A model generated the notes under the pieces. The model was not told where the DNA came from, ran no database searches, and saw only the letters and a program-made list of their open reading frames with translations. A DNA stretch of 64,000 nt from Hetaerina americana (lineage: Eukaryota > Arthropoda > Insecta > Odonata > Calopterygidae), in contig JAKTNV010000023.1 of assembly GCA_022747635.1 (NCBI GenBank), positions 1,296,001-1,360,000 of the forward strand. The letters are read 5' to 3'. Position 1 is the stretch's first letter, and every line of letters starts with the position of its first letter. Shown here piece by piece: positions 44,311 to 55,469 of the stretch. A program made the position numbers and the translations under genes.

Positions 44311-45100
44311 TATAAAAAGTATCTGGGAAAGTTTCGGAAAAATAGATTTATTTCAGATATTACTAAAATCCCTCAACATTCTTCAGAGTACATCCCTTGA
44401 GTAGCGACACACTTTTGCCAGCGGCTTTTCCACGACTCGAAGGCTCCCTGGCAGGCGGATTCCGGAAGGTCCTTAAGGGTACGCGTGCAAGCTTCTTTGA
44501 CGACACTTAGGGTCCAAATATGGTGCCCTTTGAGGGAGGAATTCAATTTTGGAAATAAGAACCAGACTGCTGTTGCCCATTTGGGGCTGCAAGGGAGTTG
44601 GAGAATCGTTGCGATGCCGTTTGTCGTAAGGTGTTGGTTACCTCGGAACAGGTGTGGCTGGGTAACTTCGAGACGAGTTTAGCGCAGATCTTTCGCATTG
44701 CCAAACGTTCAGTGTTAATAACTTAATTACAGCCTGAATTCAGTATTTCACGCTCACGTTGCCCATTGTTGTCGGTCCTTAACGTCGAAGGCTGTCCAGC
44801 GCGGGACTCGTCCTCCGCACTCACTCAGCCTTTGAATAGCTTATGCCACTTAAAAACTACAGTTTCTGGCATGCTTGAATCCTTGAACCCTTGGTGAATC
44901 ATAATCTCCGTACCCGATTTTGCCAGTCCAACAATGAATTTCATAGCGTACCGCTATTCAGTCGTTATCTGCGTGTTGCGCTCGCATCGAATCACTCAAA
45001 AGGCCCACTTAAATCATGATCTAGCCTCAACGAACGCCAGTGGGCGATTGGCGCGTGTTGAAGGTCAGATCTCCCACGACCGAACCTGCGTGCTGCGGCG
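44311..45100 (-). pseudogene. Mariner remnant inserted in the divergent RTE-like LINE
   Basis: The minus-strand N-terminus near 44930-44760 reads MKFIVGLAKSGTEIM, then KDSSMPETVVFKWHKLF and EDESRAGQPSTLRTDN. The C-terminus near 44500-44390 reads DLPESACQGAFESWKSRWQ, then KCVATQGMYSEEC. The catalytic middle is mostly missing. The left end TATAAAAAGTATCTGGGAAA resembles a mariner end, but the matching right repeat was not found. TA precedes the left end. Inactive. Confidence 0.7.
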
Positions 45101-45344
45101 TACAGTAACGTCCGGAAAAAATTGTTTCCGATGCTGTCTATACAAACCTTGTATATTAAAAGTACTAGCGATAACGAGCAACTCTATCACACTCTCCAAC
45201 CACTCATTGCACATCCCGCTAACGCCTCTGCTACTTTTACTGGTACCAAATACATGCATGCACTTGTACCATATTCCCTGGTCTAAGCATACATTTCACA
45301 TAATTCGCATGCACCTTCAGTCCACTCACATATTCGCAATGTCT

Positions 45345-45780
45345 TCATAAAATTTTCCCACCAGTCTATACAGTCGAAAGACCTTTCAAAATACCCAAAT
45401 TCACGAAGAAATCCTAATTATATTCAGTTTCCCTTACTTTTAATGTGCTTGCCGCTGCAATGGCGTCACACGTTCCTCTTCCCTTTCTAAAGCCAAGCTG
45501 GTCTTCGCCCAGGAAGCACGATTGGCACTATTTGTAACATTCTATTGACGAGTCTTAGGTCTAATTTCCTGCATTTTATATTAAATTTATCATTCTTAAA
45601 AACTCAGTTGTCTTATAGTCCTCACATTCAGCTCCTTAAAACCTTTGTCGAGTATCAAATTTGACCTAAGGTAACCGACTTGTCAAATTCCATCCCCATA
45701 AATAGTGCGGATAACTTGAAATAATTCCCTCCTTTTTCCCTAAAATGTTTACTTATTCCGCGAGGATTATACGTATATAC
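45345..45780 (-). pseudogene. Divergent RTE-like LINE RT fragment
   Basis: The plus strand GCAATGGCGTCACACGTTCC at about 45458 encodes (minus) a GFRKGRGTCDAIAA-like RT box, with the motif A region near 45370-45400. Further frame breaks follow upstream to 45780. It belongs with 43510-44309, split by the mariner remnant. Confidence 0.6.
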
Positions 45781-45879
45781 TCGTATATTCTTAATAATAT
45801 GGTAGACTATCTCCATTTTGGATTTTTTTAACTTGATCGTATCCCTGAACCAATGCTCGGCAACCCACCTCCGGCCAGG

Positions 45880-46480
45880 GAATTCTGGCAGCGTTCCATA
45901 CTATTTCGTCTTCCGGAATGATCGGCAGACAAGAGGCGGTGGTCCAGCAGTTCTCGTCTCGAACGACTTACCGGCAATGGAAATGGATCTCGCGGCACGG
46001 CGACATTGAAGGCGACTGCGGTTGAAGTGGGAACTTCCATCGGCCCTCTCGCAGTTGGACCACTCTATCTCCCACCGAAACGTCCATCCCACCAGTGGGC
46101 CTGGTTACTATATTTTCCGGGACGCGGCCGACACTTATTATGGGCGATCTGTATGCTGAACCCTCTGCATGGCATTCAGTTGTACCAAATCCCGGGAGTG
46201 AGGCGCTGTTATCGTAGTCCAGAAGAAACAGGGTCGGCACGAGCCAAAGTATCTACACCAAGACAGGAGTAAAGACGTCCTTGGCAACGCGCTGCACGGT
46301 GGGCTCCCCTGTTCTCTTGCGCTCGCAGCGAAGCTGACCCTAGATAGTGGTCACTATCCAGTCTTTGCCACTATCTGGGATGCCATCCAACGCTCTTTCC
46401 TCTAAGTGAAGTACGCTGCCTGGATTGGACAGACTGGGCGGAATGTAGGAGGACCCTGACGGATATTATCCCGGATCAGC
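45880..46480 (+). pseudogene. Jockey-like endonuclease remnant
   Basis: Frames around 45818-46272 contain YYFVFRNDRQTRGGGPAVLV, the start of an APE-type endonuclease, and further on TRPTLIMGDLYAEPS, a decayed GDFN block. The stops and shifts are dense. The enzyme would nick target DNA. Confidence 0.6.
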
Positions 46481-46949
46481 CGCCGCCTTTGACGTCAACG
46501 GCCACGGTGGGCGAGTTCGCCTCCATCATGACCGCAGACGTCGATCAGGCTCTCCAGAACACCGTCTCATTGAAGAAGATCCGACCATCTTAACACCTGA
46601 TGCTGCCTCCGTACATCATACATTGCATCAACCAACGGAATCGGCTTTGGTGACGGTTTCAGACAAGCAGAAATCCCGCGGACGAGGATTGGTTCTGCCG
46701 GAAACGGCTAGGAGTGCACCTACTCATTATGGAACACAGGCAAAAAACATGGGAGAAGAAGATGGCCTCTCTTCGACCCGAAGATGGTAGAATCTGGAAA
46801 ATGGCAGCCTCACTTCGACTCAGCACTCGGACCGACACACCAATTAACTCTCCTGAAGGCCCTCTCGTCATGGATGACGAGAAAACGGAATTTCCGGTAA
46901 CTTCACTCGTGGCGATATTCACCGCCCTCTACCCTGAATAGGAAGAAAG

Positions 46950-48290
46950 AAAGAATACGCTGCCATCGGTCAAGGAAAGCGACCTTCGAACAGCCTTGAG
47001 ATGGTTGCGCCCCAGGACGGCGCCGGGAGAGGACGGCATCCCAGATGAGGCCCTTCGGCAGATGCTGATATCACTAGGCGCTCATCGCATTGTCCTCTTC
47101 ACGGTCTGCTTCTAAATGGGACACTCCCCGACCATCTGGAAGTCGGCGAAAATTATCCTGCTGCCATAACTGCCGAAGTCACCCCGGAATGTGGAAAACT
47201 ACCGCCCAATCGCCCTGCTGAAAACTCTAGGAAGAATTCTTGAGGGAGTTGTGCTGCCTCATCTCCTGCAGCGCATTGCGGCCCATCCTGTCGACGTCCC
47301 AGTATGGCTTCAGAAATGAGCTCTCCACCAGTCATCGACTCGTCCGGTTATTCGAGCAAATGACGGCCGGATTCAACCGCGGGTGCCGCTCGACGGCGGC
47401 TTTCTTTGGCAAAAAGAAAGCCTTTGAGCGCGTCTAGCACTGCCGGCTTCGGAGGAATCTTAAGATGCAGATGTTTCCACATGGGCAGCGGCGCCTGCTG
47501 ACTTCTTATCTAACGAAGAGAATATTCCGGGTATCCTGGGTCCGTGCGTTGTCCAAATCACACCCAATAAATGCTGGCGTGCCACAAGGGACCGTGATCG
47601 TCGCGATCATCTTCAACCTGTTCACGTCTGACCTCCCGGTGGATCACGGGAGACACACCATGATGAATAATGACGCGGCAATCGTCACCACATCCATCCG
47701 AGCACACAAAGCTGCAAATCACCTTCAGCGAGCCGTAGACGCACTCCTCGAATGGTACGCGCAGTTGCGGATCTCTGTGAGCACTGCAAAGACAGAAACA
47801 ATCTTGTTTTCGCCATGGAGATCGCGAAAACCGTGATAAATCAGTGTGGGCACGGGGGAGGCGTCATGGCAGGATAAAGTAACTTACTTAGGAATTATCC
47901 TAGACTGCACATTTTCCTTCGAGAAACACGCATTTGCATCCTCAAAGAAGGCGACTGCAGCCTGCGCCTATGCTGCGGTCACCGTACCTGACAATCAAAA
48001 GGCCTACCTAGCGGCCATTCGGCCCTTCATGACGTACGCCTTGCCGGAATGCAGTGGGAGAATGTACCAAAAGTGATTCCATCCGCTCGAGGTCACGGAG
48101 AGAGGAGCCCTGAACATCATCGTTGGGGCCGGATGGACATGCGTTACCGAAATCATCTATACCACGACGGAAATGGAACCGATCAAAGACATCGTCCATC
48201 AGCACGCCCAAAAATTCTTCGAAGGACTGGAGCACAAAAATAACGAACATCTAGGCAGCACTGGAGGGTCGAGAGGAGTGTCATCGTAGA
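46950..48290 (+). pseudogene. Jockey-like reverse transcriptase remnant
   Basis: RTAPGEDGIPDEALRQM near 47010-47070, NVENYRPIALLKTLGRILEG near 47190-47245, and NAGVPQGTVIVAIIFNLFTS (motif B) near 47570-47630. The catalytic box has decayed to NNDAA near 47668. Then come VTYLGIILDCTFSFEKH (47880) and the C-terminal end TEMEPIKDIVHQHAQKFFEG near 48170-48230. Frames change several times, so no active enzyme is possible. Confidence 0.75.
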
Positions 48291-48589
48291 AGTACAAGAG
48301 ACCGTGCGTGGCAACGGGCCGAGAACTTTGAAGAGGAACCGACCCCCAGCGCATCGACGGCCGAATGACACCGCAGCCGGAGGATTTTGGCCTTGTGCAT
48401 CTGCTTGGCGAGCGTCAGCAGGAGAGGCGCCAGGCAGAACGAAGTAGTAGCATTTTAGAGGAGCGACGGACAGCTGAGGTCATTTGTGCCATTAAGGATG
48501 GACAGGAAAGGATGAAGGGTGGAGAGAAACCCGGCGTCGGCATTAGCCTACTGGCGCCAAGGGGTCCGCAGCTTTACGTCCCATCCGAC

Positions 48590-48720
48590 GGACGGCGTAC
48601 TTACTCAAAATGCCCTCCACAAAGGACCTCAAGTAGGGATCGAGATACCACTGAAAAATATTCAACACCGCCGGGATTTGGACCCGGGCCCTCTGGGTGG
48701 GAAGCCAGTACATCATGTCG
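48590..48720 (-). repeat. tRNA-derived SINE-like unit
   Basis: The minus strand reads CTGGCTTCCCACCCAG (anticodon-arm-like), then GGGTCCAAATCCCGG (B box) at about 48670-48690, then a short body ending GTCGGATGGGACGT. The A box is missing or diverged. Probably a SINE fragment beside the LINE. Confidence 0.45.
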
Positions 48721-48729
48721 ATCCCCGGC

Positions 48730-49614
48730 AGAACGAAGAGAGAGAAAATGTTACATATTGCTTTACAGTATCCCTGAATCTCTTCTCGTTCTCTTAGGAA
48801 CTTCTCTTATGGAATATTTATTTTTCCCTTGCTACATCCTGACCTTTCAACTAGCCATTTTATTTATTGCTTCTTATTTCCACCTGTCTGGAATTCCTCC
48901 ATAACATTGCACTGATCTCCCCCCAATATTTCCTTAGCTCTATTGGTCTCTCGCCTAAGTTTGTTATTTCGCGTTCTGTATATGCTTCGCCCCATTACTT
49001 TATTCCATGTATTTCCAGCATCTCGCATCCTAAATATCAATACCGTAATCCATAGATTCTAATTCTCTGATTCGTTACCATTCCCGTCGTTTGCTGTAAT
49101 TTGCTCTCATGAAATCCTAAATCGTTCATAAAATGTAACTCGCCGCTTGTTCTCAGGAGCGAATATTTTCTTTTTCTTCTTTCGAAATAAAGATATCTTT
49201 CATATTATTCAAGCTATCTGGAGCAAATTCAAGTTAACTATAAATGAACGCAATTAGATAATATAAAATTGGAGAAAGTATTGAAAAAAGAATCAGAGAA
49301 CCGTGGCCTCATGCCTAACAAATCTTACATTTATGTTTTATAATAACATTTCTATTTCTATTACACCTGCAAAAAAGATGCGATTCGGCATTGTTTTTTC
49401 AACATCGACTGGAATATTTTAATCGCCCTGGTGATGCCCAAGTTTCCAGAACGCAATTGGCATTTGAATAAAAAATTGTAATTGTTATTATCTGCAAAAA
49501 GATAGTGAGAATATTTCTTGACAGGGTTTTAGGTAACAAAATGGAGTAAGAGTTCCTCAGGTCAAGGATGCTGTTTTAATGTGATTTACTGCCCCGTGAA
49601 TATTCAATTGGTGA
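48730..49614. other. Unassigned AT-rich DNA
   Basis: No gene recognised. The minus strand near 48760-49060 has weakly LINE-linker-like, lysine/arginine-rich frames, too decayed to assign. Confidence 0.4.
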
Positions 49615-49990
49615 CGACCTCTCAATTGGCCAACCTTGACGTGGTGGAAGGGCATGTGCTTTCTGAAGACGACTAGATGTGTGCTAGTAGTGGTTCAAAG
49701 CACTGATGCACAAGGCAACGGGAAACCAGCTCAATTAATAATCCCACGTAACAATGAGGGACAAAATTATTAGAATCAGTTCTGGCAACTGTAGGATTCC
49801 GGTCGTGACCGGTATTGGGAGTCATTACATGAAGTACTTACACATAAAAACCTAAAGCAAAATCGCTGAATAAAGGCAGAGAGAGGACCCAGTTAGAAAA
49901 GAGACATGGAATGGAGACTTGGATAATATAGACAACAGGGAAATTATGATACATTGAGAGGAAGATGGAGAGGGAAAGCATAGATATTTA
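49615..49990 (+). other. Possible LINE 5' leader
   Basis: CAACCTTGACGTGGTGGAAG near 49633 and following bases resemble leader sequence of RTE-type elements in insects, as far as I can recall. No coding part follows, and no second copy is in the window to confirm it. Confidence 0.3.
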
Positions 49991-49999
49991 AAGGCTCTA

Positions 50000-50900
50000 C
50001 GAGGTTAGATAGAAAATACCTGGGACTGTTGGAGCAATAGCCATTGAAAAACATACTAGGTATAAAAGGTCTGTCTCAAAAGCAGTCGGACTGAGTCGAT
50101 TAAAAACACTCACTGCCAGAATTGATTCATTCACTAAAAATTCACCGAAGTAACACCCTTGTGCGTCCGAACACCGCCGCCAGCGGGTTTTCCACGCCTC
50201 ATACGCCTTCTGTAAGATGGCGCTCGGAATGCTGCTAAGCTCCCTCGTCACGGTCTGTTGTAACGCTTCCACCGAGCCGTGATGACGCCTTGTAAGTAAG
50301 GGCCATTCGGTCACAAAAAATGTATTTGTTAAAAATGTTTTTTTTGGTGGTATTAGTACCCTACGAATCTAATTCACTGTTCCGTTCACTTCCAAGTAGT
50401 CTTCATTACACCACATCAGCTTCTTTAATTCCTCAAAGTAGAAGTTCACCGACTGGGAAGCAAAAAAATTGACAACGACGGCCTTGAGTCCATCTCCGTC
50501 TTCAAATTGTTGTGCACAAAGTCATGTTTCAAGGGCAAGAAGAGGAAATGGTCGCTGATTGCCCCGAAGATATTGTCGATAGCAGTCCAAAAAAGCTCGT
50601 TATTTCAGCATCAATAGCTTTTTCTGTTGGTCGGTGAGTATTTTTGGTACACACCTTCCGTACAATTTCTGATAACCGGGCATTTCCGAAACAATTGTGC
50701 GGCCAATAGTGATGCGTCCAGCAAGAGGGAATTGATCAGACAAAACACCAATCGCCGATCAGATCGCAGTTCATCGTCCACTTCTTCAATGATTTTATTG
50801 CTCCTGATACTGGGCCTACCACTTCGCTCTTCATTTGCACATTTGAGCCACAATTTTTGAAGTCTCGACACCGTGGACTCAGCTTCCCTTCACTCCAGGT
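50000..50900 (-). pseudogene. Mariner remnant
   Basis: The minus-strand N-terminal part near 50871-50740 reads SRLQKLWLKC, then ANEERSGRPSIRSNKIIEEV and DDELRSDRRLVF (HTH and linker). The C-terminal part near 50250-50100 reads AILQKAYEAWKTRWRRCSDA, then YFGEFLVNES. The catalytic region between (50640-50340) is shifted and broken. No clear terminal repeats. A different lineage from the complete mariner at 52499. Confidence 0.7.
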
Positions 50901-51639
50901 CCACCAATTAGACACAGCTTTCGATGAATTGGAGAAGCTAATTATCCTTTGGCACACAAAAACGATTCGAAGCGTCCAATTTGCAATTGGCGGGAGCATC
51001 GGTTTTCGCGAACATAGTTTTCTGCAATCACTGACGGGAAAGTACATGACAACTGGATCAAAAGAATACCTACGTTGGCTTCAAAAACAATGCATGGCAC
51101 TGCATCAGTAAATCTTTGCTTTACCCCTCCAATGTTTGAATGTAAAAAAACGGCTCTTACTGTTGAAACTTCCTTCGTGCAGCGGAGGGAACGAAAATCA
51201 TCAAGCCATGGTAGTGTTGAAAATATAGATGACAGAGCTGAAAAGAAAGCTAACAAGTGGTGTATTAAGCATTGAGAAGGCGAGTGATAGAATATTATTA
51301 ATAAAATAAAAGCTGAAAAATGAACTTGTTCATTATGCAGGTCTAAGTGCTAATGAGCAATCGTAAGTGGGAAGAAATGGACAGGTTAATCAAATAATGA
51401 GAGGACGTCACTGCGGTCGATCCAGAGAGAAAATATTTAATTGGGATGGAGGAACGAAACGTAAAAGCATTCGAAGGGAGAAATGGGATTATGAGGGGAC
51501 CACGATTTAGGAAAAGGGTTGCCCGCGGGGAAAAATAATAGTTCTGCAGGAGAAAATGTTTAATCATAATGATTACTTGATTTAAACAGTAAAATCGTGG
51601 AGAATATACAGTTAGTTAACTCGTGCATTCAGAGAGATA
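50900..51639. other. Unassigned DNA
   Basis: No gene recognised. It may include more of the decayed mariner to about 51000. Confidence 0.4.
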
Positions 51640-52010
51640 TCAGTTTGACAAGATCATGAAAAAACTTGTTAGAACTTTGATACAGAGCGTGGTCCGTACG
51701 ATGTGGAAACATGGTCATTGACGCAGGATGGGAAGTGCAGATTGGAGGCTTTGGAAATGTGGTTGTGGAGAAGGATGGAGAACAGATGAAATTGACAGAA
51801 AGGAAAACAAACGAGGTAGTTATTGGTAGGGGAGGAGAGGGGAGTGTTGGAAGTAATTCGAAGGAGGGAGGAAATATTAAAGCTGAATATTTTGTTTGGC
51901 GATAGGATACTGATAATGCAGAGAGCGCAAGAAAGGATCGGGTTGGATTTCAAGAGGCTTTCTGGTCCGAATAGAGGAAGGAAGAACTAGTCATCGAAGA
52001 AGAACTGACT
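51640..52010 (+). pseudogene. RTE LINE C-terminal fragment (diverged)
   Basis: The plus strand resembles 26570-26900: KKLVRTLIQSVV-like start at 51660, then bases equivalent to WRLWKCGCGEGW and KENKR-type residues. Stops and shifts throughout. Only the part after RT is present. Confidence 0.6.
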
Positions 52011-52496
52011 TAATCGTCATATATTGCGCTGGTTTTGTCAGGAGAGGTCAAGGAATGTAATCTTTTTAGTGTTTGTCAACCCGAAACCTACCTAAAACCG
52101 CACAATAATAACGGTTGCAGATAGCCTCTATATTTGTGAAATATTTAGGCCAAGGCATTAAAGGATGGGTTTCTTCTGTAAATAATATTGAATATTATTT
52201 GAAAATTATGTTACCTAAATTTATGTACGCATATATGGTTTTCAAAGTTATTTTCCCTTAATAAAGTCATTATAAATTAATCAACATTATTGTTCCTTAT
52301 CCCAGCATTAATTGCCTAATTATCTTCTGGCCTATTTATTTTTACATCATTTTCCCTCTTTCTTTTCGATTATTTGTAACTGTATAATGACAAAAAATTG
52401 TATGCTACTGTTTTTGATCATATTTTCATGCAGTTTGGTGTATGTACTTCACATGGTCACAACTCCTGAGGATCTTAAATTATTGATATTAAATGA
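52011..52496. other. Unassigned AT-rich DNA
   Basis: Nothing recognised; flank of the complete mariner. Confidence 0.5.
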
Positions 52497-52498
52497 TA

Positions 52499-53834
52499 TA
52501 CTACCTTGATCAAAAATTTCCCGGAATTTATTCAGAAAATTAAAAATACAAGTTTATTCATCTAAATCTATATTGTCCCCTTCAAAGTAATCCCCATCGA
52601 CTGCAACACACTTATGCCAGCGCTTGATCCAATCCTCGAAACATTTTTTATATTCGGTTTTCGGTGTGTCCATCAGTGCTTCCTGCGATTTTTCCATTAC
52701 TTCCTCTCGGCTGCTAAAACGCGTTCCCCGTAATGGTTTTTTAACTCGATTGAACAGAAAGAAGTCACAGGGAGCCAAATCAGGTGAATTCGGTGGCTGT
52801 TGGATGGTATTTGTTGCATTTTTCGTCAAAAAATTACGAATAATGATAGCACTGTGCGACGGTGCGTTATCATGGTGCAAAATCCACGAGTTTTCTGCCC
52901 ACATTTCTGGTCTCTTTCGGCGAATTGCTTCACGCAAACGTCTCATAACGCCCAAATAATACTCTTTGTTTACTGTCTGGCCTTCTGGCAAAAATTCATG
53001 ATGCACTACACCGTTGTAATCCATGAAAACCGTCAGCATTGCCTTCTTTTTTGACTGAAAACGACGTGGTTTTTTTGGTCTCGGCTCATTTGGTGAACGC
53101 CATTCACTTGCCTGATGTCTGGATTGCGTGTCGTACTCATAAACCCACGTCTCGTCTCCAGTAATGATCCTTTTGATGAATGTGGGATCGGATTCAGCCT
53201 CGCAAATCATGTCTTTTGCGACGTCAACACGGTCTCTTTTTTGCATGAAATTGAGGTCTTTTGGCACCAACTTTGCTGCTACACGACGGACACCCAAATC
53301 ATTAACCACAATGTCTTGGGCGGATCCATAGGCAATGTTCAAGTCCTCCGCTATTTCTCTGATGGTTAATTTGCGGTTATTGACCAACATTTCTTTTACT
53401 TTATCAATTTTTTCACCGACTTTCGATGTCGATGGTCTGCCACTGCGTTCATCATCTTCGATTGACTCACGACCACTTCTGAACCGCTCGTGCCACTGGT
53501 AAACGACCGTTTTTTTTAGAGAATCGTTGCCGAAACACTTTTCCAACATTTCCAACCTCCGTGCGCCACTAAATCCGTTTTTTACGCAAAATTTAATACA
53601 AGTTCGTTGTTGCAAATTTAAATCCATTTCTGCAATTGTAAAAAATCGCCAACACACACAGAGATAGATGTACTCTTGGCTACGTAACTTTTGCAAATGT
53701 CAAGTTATGACACTAAGATTTAAAGGGAATATCAACAACAGATGTACCAATTTAACAAAAAAAACAGAACTCAAATCGGAACGATGGGAGCGCCACACGG
53801 TGGTTATTCCGGGAACTTTTTGATCAAGGTAGTA
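52499..53834 (-). mobile_element. Complete mariner transposon (1,336 bp)
   Basis: Terminal inverted repeats start TACTACCTTGATCAAAAA at both ends (52499 on; 53834 back) and match over about 30 bases with one mismatch. TA flanks both ends (52497-52498, 53835-53836). The single transposase frame is open. Size, TA target and DD34D enzyme fit an autonomous mariner. Confidence 0.92.
52554..53627 (-). CDS. Mariner transposase, DD34D, uninterrupted
   Basis: ATG at 53627; 357 residues to TAA at 52554-52556. I chose this ATG because MDLNLQQRTCIKFCVKNG starts the usual mariner N-terminus; the frame is open further upstream but without mariner-like residues. First HTH at about 1-60 (VVYQWHERFRSG), linker DDERSGRPSTS (58-68), second HTH at about 75-115. 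LVPKDL at 120-125 stands at the WVPHEL position. Catalytic D158 (TGDETWVYEYD), D253 (HHDNAPSH) and D288 (NSPDLAPCDFFLF), with 34 residues between the last two. Length is normal (about 345-360). All key residues are present, so the enzyme could be active; it cuts and pastes the element at TA in the nucleus. Confidence 0.92.
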   Translation of the reverse strand: MDLNLQQRTCIKFCVKNGFSGARRLEMLEKCFGNDSLKKTVVYQWHERFRSGRESIEDDERSGRPSTSKVGEKIDKVKEMLVNNRKLTIREIAEDLNIAYGSAQDIVVNDLGVRRVAAKLVPKDLNFMQKRDRVDVAKDMICEAESDPTFIKRIITGDETWVYEYDTQSRHQASEWRSPNEPRPKKPRRFQSKKKAMLTVFMDYNGVVHHEFLPEGQTVNKEYYLGVMRRLREAIRRKRPEMWAENSWILHHDNAPSHSAIIIRNFLTKNATNTIQQPPNSPDLAPCDFFLFNRVKKPLRGTRFSSREEVMEKSQEALMDTPKTEYKKCFEDWIKRWHKCVAVDGDYFEGDNIDLDE

Positions 53835-53836
53835 TA

Positions 53837-54594
53837 CAGAAAAAAGGATAAACAGAAAACAGGATATAAAAGAAAACAAATCGATTATAAAAATAATTAT
53901 TCAACTAAAAACGGAAGCATTACAGTATAATATGCTTTAATTATAAAATATTGCATGAAAAAGAATAAAAGTACAAACTGGTTAAGTTCATACAAACCCT
54001 TAGAATGAAGTCCTCAGGGATTCCATATATTTATTTCTGTGTTGCTACAAATCTTACGCGCCCTCGCATGAGATAAAAGCTACGAAAGCGAGACGGTCTT
54101 TGTCATGTCCCGTGTGCCACATAACATAATGGGCCAAAAATAATGAGGAGGATCCCGTTAGAATAGTTATTTCTTTTTCTTGGAGAAATACTACAATCGT
54201 TTGCTTTTACTCCATATTTATTTAATGAAAAATGTTATATTTTAAATTCAACAATATGGATTTTTCCACCTCATGTACCCTGAGGCGGTGAAATATTTTT
54301 TTTTAATATTTATCGTTTATAACTCATTGAGATAAGATAATTAACGGAATTTCAGGCAGCAGTCTATATAGCCTTCTAATTTGTGGAAATGGGTTTTTCC
54401 ATTGACGTTTCAGAATAAAAATATATTATAAGCACGAAAGAACACATTCAATGATGTGAAACACGTTAATTTCAATATTCTAAGTGTAGCACCAAAAATT
54501 TTGTGCTTCGATTTCATGCAAAAACCATTTGGGAAACCCAATTGAAGGAAGTCTTTGCCAATTTTAATGGAAATTATGAACTTATTTCTTGTTC
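53837..54594. other. Unassigned AT-rich DNA
   Basis: No gene recognised; left flank of errantivirus B. Confidence 0.5.
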
Positions 54595-54598
54595 GTTC
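54595..54598 (+). repeat. Target site duplication of element B, left (GTTC)
   Basis: GTTC directly precedes the 5' LTR and is repeated at 62402-62405. Confidence 0.85.
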
Positions 54599-55086
54599 TG
54601 TTGCATCCGCGTGTTCTGCCGTGTGATTCACTGGCCAGGATGCCTACTCCCCCCCTTATGTGATTAAGTAATGGCGTGGGTCCGACCATCCAAATCACCC
54701 CTGGTGACTCGATGTGGACTATGGACCGACAGCGATAACTTTTGACTAGCCGTGGACTAACCAGTGGGTGATCCCGAAGAGGTCAGTCTGGGACTCGGAA
54801 CGCGAGAGGAAGGTTGGACCGGGGCCCCTCTGTTTGGAAGCGCCAAGCGGCACCCAGGGAATATATATATATATTACTGTAAACTCTGTTCTCCTATATT
54901 AAATCGGGACCGTCGTTGTACTCTTATTTAGTTCCTTTTATTTTCCCCCATTTCTATCGAGGAACTCCTCTCCACGTCATCACCCACCAAACTGAAAGCT
55001 CCCGTTTTACCCTCGAGGCAGCCACTCGACTCGTGGGGTACTTTCTCGTGTCGCCAATATTCCCTCGAAGACGCGGGGATACGACA
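54599..55086 (+). repeat. Element B 5' LTR (488 bp)
   Basis: Starts TGTTGCATCC, ends GATACGACA. TATATATATA near 54863-54873 and ATTAAA near 54898. It differs from the 3' LTR at four positions (for example GCCGTG/GCTGTG and CCAGG/CCTGG). Confidence 0.92.
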
Positions 55087-55094
55087 TAAAAATC

Positions 55095-55111
55095 TGGTGT
55101 CAGGTGTGGGG
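55095..55111 (+). promoter_or_regulatory. Element B primer-binding site (tRNA-Leu type)
   Basis: TGGTGTCAGGTGTGGGG, 8 bases after the LTR, as in A. Confidence 0.7.
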
Positions 55112-55393
55112 TTTGTGTTTGGTTTTTTTTTTCCTTGGGTTAAGAGTGGCGGATTGGGTCATCTTTGAAAAATTTGGGGCGGAAAATCGGAATAGCGTGT
55201 TTCTGGGAAACAGTGGGTACCGTGCGGATCACCAGCGAGGAAAACGCAGACGGACGGCCGAAGTAGGGAACGCCGACCCACCGCTGGTGAGGGAAAATCG
55301 CTGACGGATCGTGCATCGGAGGAGGCGAGCCAAGGAAGGGCGGTCGATTTCTCAACTACAGTGTGCTGCGGACGCGAGGGAATTGATAACCTT

Positions 55394-55399
55394 GTAAGT
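55394..55399 (+). promoter_or_regulatory. Element B putative splice donor before gag
   Basis: GTAAGT, a strong donor consensus, 71 bases before the gag ATG; would pair with the acceptor at 59658-59659. Confidence 0.65.
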
Positions 55400-55469
55400 A
55401 AACCACACTTATTCCTTATACCCTCTCCTCAAAATACTGGGCGAACTGTGAATTGTTAATCTTGTAAAA

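Larger units (their letters stand above)
45880..48290 (+). mobile_element. Jockey-like LINE, degenerate
   Basis: Endonuclease remnants (45880-46480) precede RT (46950-48290), all on the plus strand, with many stops and frameshifts. GC-richer than the surroundings. No poly(A) tail or 5' end is clear. Jockey-clade assignment is from the RT and its C-terminus. Confidence 0.7.

Noticed and set aside
46659..46922. Minus-strand frame inside the Jockey-like LINE
   Set aside because: Shadow of the plus-strand element.
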